From Nonlabens sp. (GTDB lineage: Bacteria > Bacteroidota > Bacteroidia > Flavobacteriales > Flavobacteriaceae), in the NCBI GenBank assembly GCA_020630715.1, contig JAHDIQ010000003.1, forward strand, positions 1-64,000: 64,000 nucleotides of DNA. The letters run 5' to 3'. Positions 62,792 through 64,000 of this stretch are shown piece by piece. Made by a program: the position numbers and the translations under genes. A model generated the notes under the pieces. It saw nothing but the letters and a program-made list of their open reading frames with translations, had not been told where the DNA came from and ran no database searches. Position 1 is the first letter of the stretch. Every line of letters starts with the position of its first letter.

Positions 62792-64000
62792 ATGGCGCTT
62801 TTAGGACCTATTATAAAAACTGCTTTACAATTGCATGAATCTATCACTAATACAGAGGATCATGTGCAAGCACAACGTAAGGTCTTAAAATACTTACTAG
62901 ATACAGCTAGTAAAACGTCTTTCGGGTTGTATCACGACTTCAGAGTTATTTTAGAAAATGATGATATAGAACACGCTTTCGCGAAAGCGGTACCTTTCTA
63001 CGACTATCATACTATGAATGAACACTGGTGGAAACAAATGAAACAAGGAAAACCAGACATTACCTGGCCTGGACTACCGAAATTTTTAGCGAGATCAAGT
63101 GGTACCACCGGAAAAAAGTCTAAAACTATTCCAGTAAGCGATGAAATGATCACGGCTATAAAGGCCGCAGGAACTTCACAGGTAAGTACGCTTACTAACT
63201 TTAATTTAAAGGCTGATGTATTTGAAAAAGAAGTTCTGGCCTTAGGTAGCTCAACAGATTTAATTACAGAGAATGGTTTTATGATAGGGGAAATAAGCGG
63301 TATATCTGCCAGTCAGATTCCCGAATTTTTAGATTCTTATTATCGACCAGGGAAAGAAATTTCATCTATTGATAATTGGGATGAACGTGTACAACGAATC
63401 GCCGAAGAAGCCAAAAACTGGGACATAGGAATGTTGAGTGGTATTCCATCATGGCTAGAATTGATGTTGAAAAAAGTAATGAATTATCATAAGGTAGAGT
63501 CGATTCACGATATCTGGCCTAACTTGTCTGTTTATACCTCTGGTGGTGTGGCCTTTGCACCTTATCGTTCTAGTTTTGAAATGCTTTTTACTAAGCCGGT
63601 TCAAATAGTAGATACGTATCTAGCCAGTGAAGGTTTCATTGCTTGCCAGCAACGACCAGATACTAACGCCATGCAGTTAATTACTGATGGTGGAATCTAT
63701 TTTGAATTCGTACCCTTCAAGCCAGAATACGTTGAGCAGGATGGAAGGATTAGTAAAGACGCTCCTGTTCTTTCCATTGCAGATGTTGCCGTGAACGTAG
63801 ATTACGCCTTAATAATATCCACTGTATCGGGAGCATGGCGATATTTAATAGGAGATACGATACAATTCACAGATGTAGATCGCGCCGAAATCAAAATCAC
63901 AGGTCGTACTAAATTCTTTTTAAATGTAGTAGGTAGCCAGTTATCTGTTTTAAAAATGGAAACTGCTATAACAGAATTACAAGAGCAGTTTAATACGACG
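62792..64000 (+). CDS. GH3 auxin-responsive promoter family protein (3' partial)
   Basis: The first 403 codons are present and the frame is open at the window end. GH3 family signs are LPKFLARSSGTTGKKSKTIPVS (the acyl-adenylate P-loop) and YFEFVP, plus ITGRTKFFLNVVGSQLSV near the end of the visible part. Plant GH3 enzymes join amino acids to hormones; bacterial members are acyl-AMP-forming ligases of unknown substrate. AFAKA near residues 62-66 comes from the palindrome at 62975-62988. A -7 box lies upstream. Confidence 0.9.
   Translation, partial: MALLGPIIKTALQLHESITNTEDHVQAQRKVLKYLLDTASKTSFGLYHDFRVILENDDIEHAFAKAVPFYDYHTMNEHWWKQMKQGKPDITWPGLPKFLARSSGTTGKKSKTIPVSDEMITAIKAAGTSQVSTLTNFNLKADVFEKEVLALGSSTDLITENGFMIGEISGISASQIPEFLDSYYRPGKEISSIDNWDERVQRIAEEAKNWDIGMLSGIPSWLELMLKKVMNYHKVESIHDIWPNLSVYTSGGVAFAPYRSSFEMLFTKPVQIVDTYLASEGFIACQQRPDTNAMQLITDGGIYFEFVPFKPEYVEQDGRISKDAPVLSIADVAVNVDYALIISTVSGAWRYLIGDTIQFTDVDRAEIKITGRTKFFLNVVGSQLSVLKMETAITELQEQFNTT
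62975..62988. repeat. Iterated palindrome copy
   Basis: Exact GCTTTCGCGAAAGC inside the GH3 gene, read as AFAKA. Confidence 0.95.

Overview
The window fits a low-GC marine member of the Flavobacteriaceae (Bacteroidota). The signs are two type IX secretion (T9SS) C-terminal sorting domains, a PorP/SprF protein, a PorE-like OmpA protein, TonB-dependent receptor-type barrels, lipoproteins, many TAnnTTTG-type -7 promoter boxes and almost no Shine-Dalgarno sequences. A Nonlabens- or Dokdonia-like genus would fit, but that is inference. No rRNA, tRNA, CRISPR array, prophage or complete insertion sequence was seen.

Layout. 1-4570: the end of a large Ca-binding-repeat adhesin with a type B sorting domain, then PorP/SprF and a PorE-like protein, a gliding/T9SS surface cassette. 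4718-6914: idi, a QueD/PTPS-like gene, manA and a small helical protein. 6917-12760 (mostly minus strand): a DUF4369 lipoprotein, a DUF819 permease, a hydrolase, an SdpI/SdpR-like pair, an SDR protein, a TIGR03643 protein and AlkB. 12829-14500: a FabH-like ketosynthase, then a frameshifted IS200/REP-type transposase between two related palindromes. 14636-20270: a CoA-binding protein, an SSS symporter, recR, a glycosyltransferase, a 2-oxoacid dehydrogenase E2 and a small unknown. 20394-25798: a Fic protein and a surface-sugar cluster of four glycosyltransferases plus a QdtA-like cupin. 25808-33840: an FtsE-like ATPase, a 1007-residue TPR protein with a barrel partner, an NqrF-annotated small protein with ApbE, and a methyltransferase. 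33880-40293: map, a HerA-like ATPase, queE, gyrB and mdh. 40431-50209: small membrane proteins, a T9SS type A protein, an Smr protein, a Ca-repeat lipoprotein, a cysteine desulfurase, a TonB receptor and an M23 peptidase. 50345-52702: a coiled-coil protein, zapA, a probable 6S-Flavo RNA and rny. 52973-64000: an aldo/keto reductase, xerD, aroQ, TM2 and DUF2752 membrane proteins, three envelope proteins, lpdA, pyrD, a LysE exporter, mvaB and a partial GH3-family gene.

The most striking signal is a 14-bp perfect palindrome, GCTTTCGCGAAAGC. It occurs 14 times exactly, plus four degenerate copies, about once per 4.5 kb. Eleven exact copies lie inside genes, usually encoding AFAKA and otherwise RFRES or LSRK. 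Because it has no stop in any frame on either strand, it can sit in genes as a short peptide insert. Other points of interest are 6S RNA at the zapA locus, six genes whose -7 box nearly touches the start codon (possible leaderless mRNAs), the RAYT-like pseudogene with palindromic flanks, and a 17-bp-stem hairpin just upstream of a glycosyltransferase gene.
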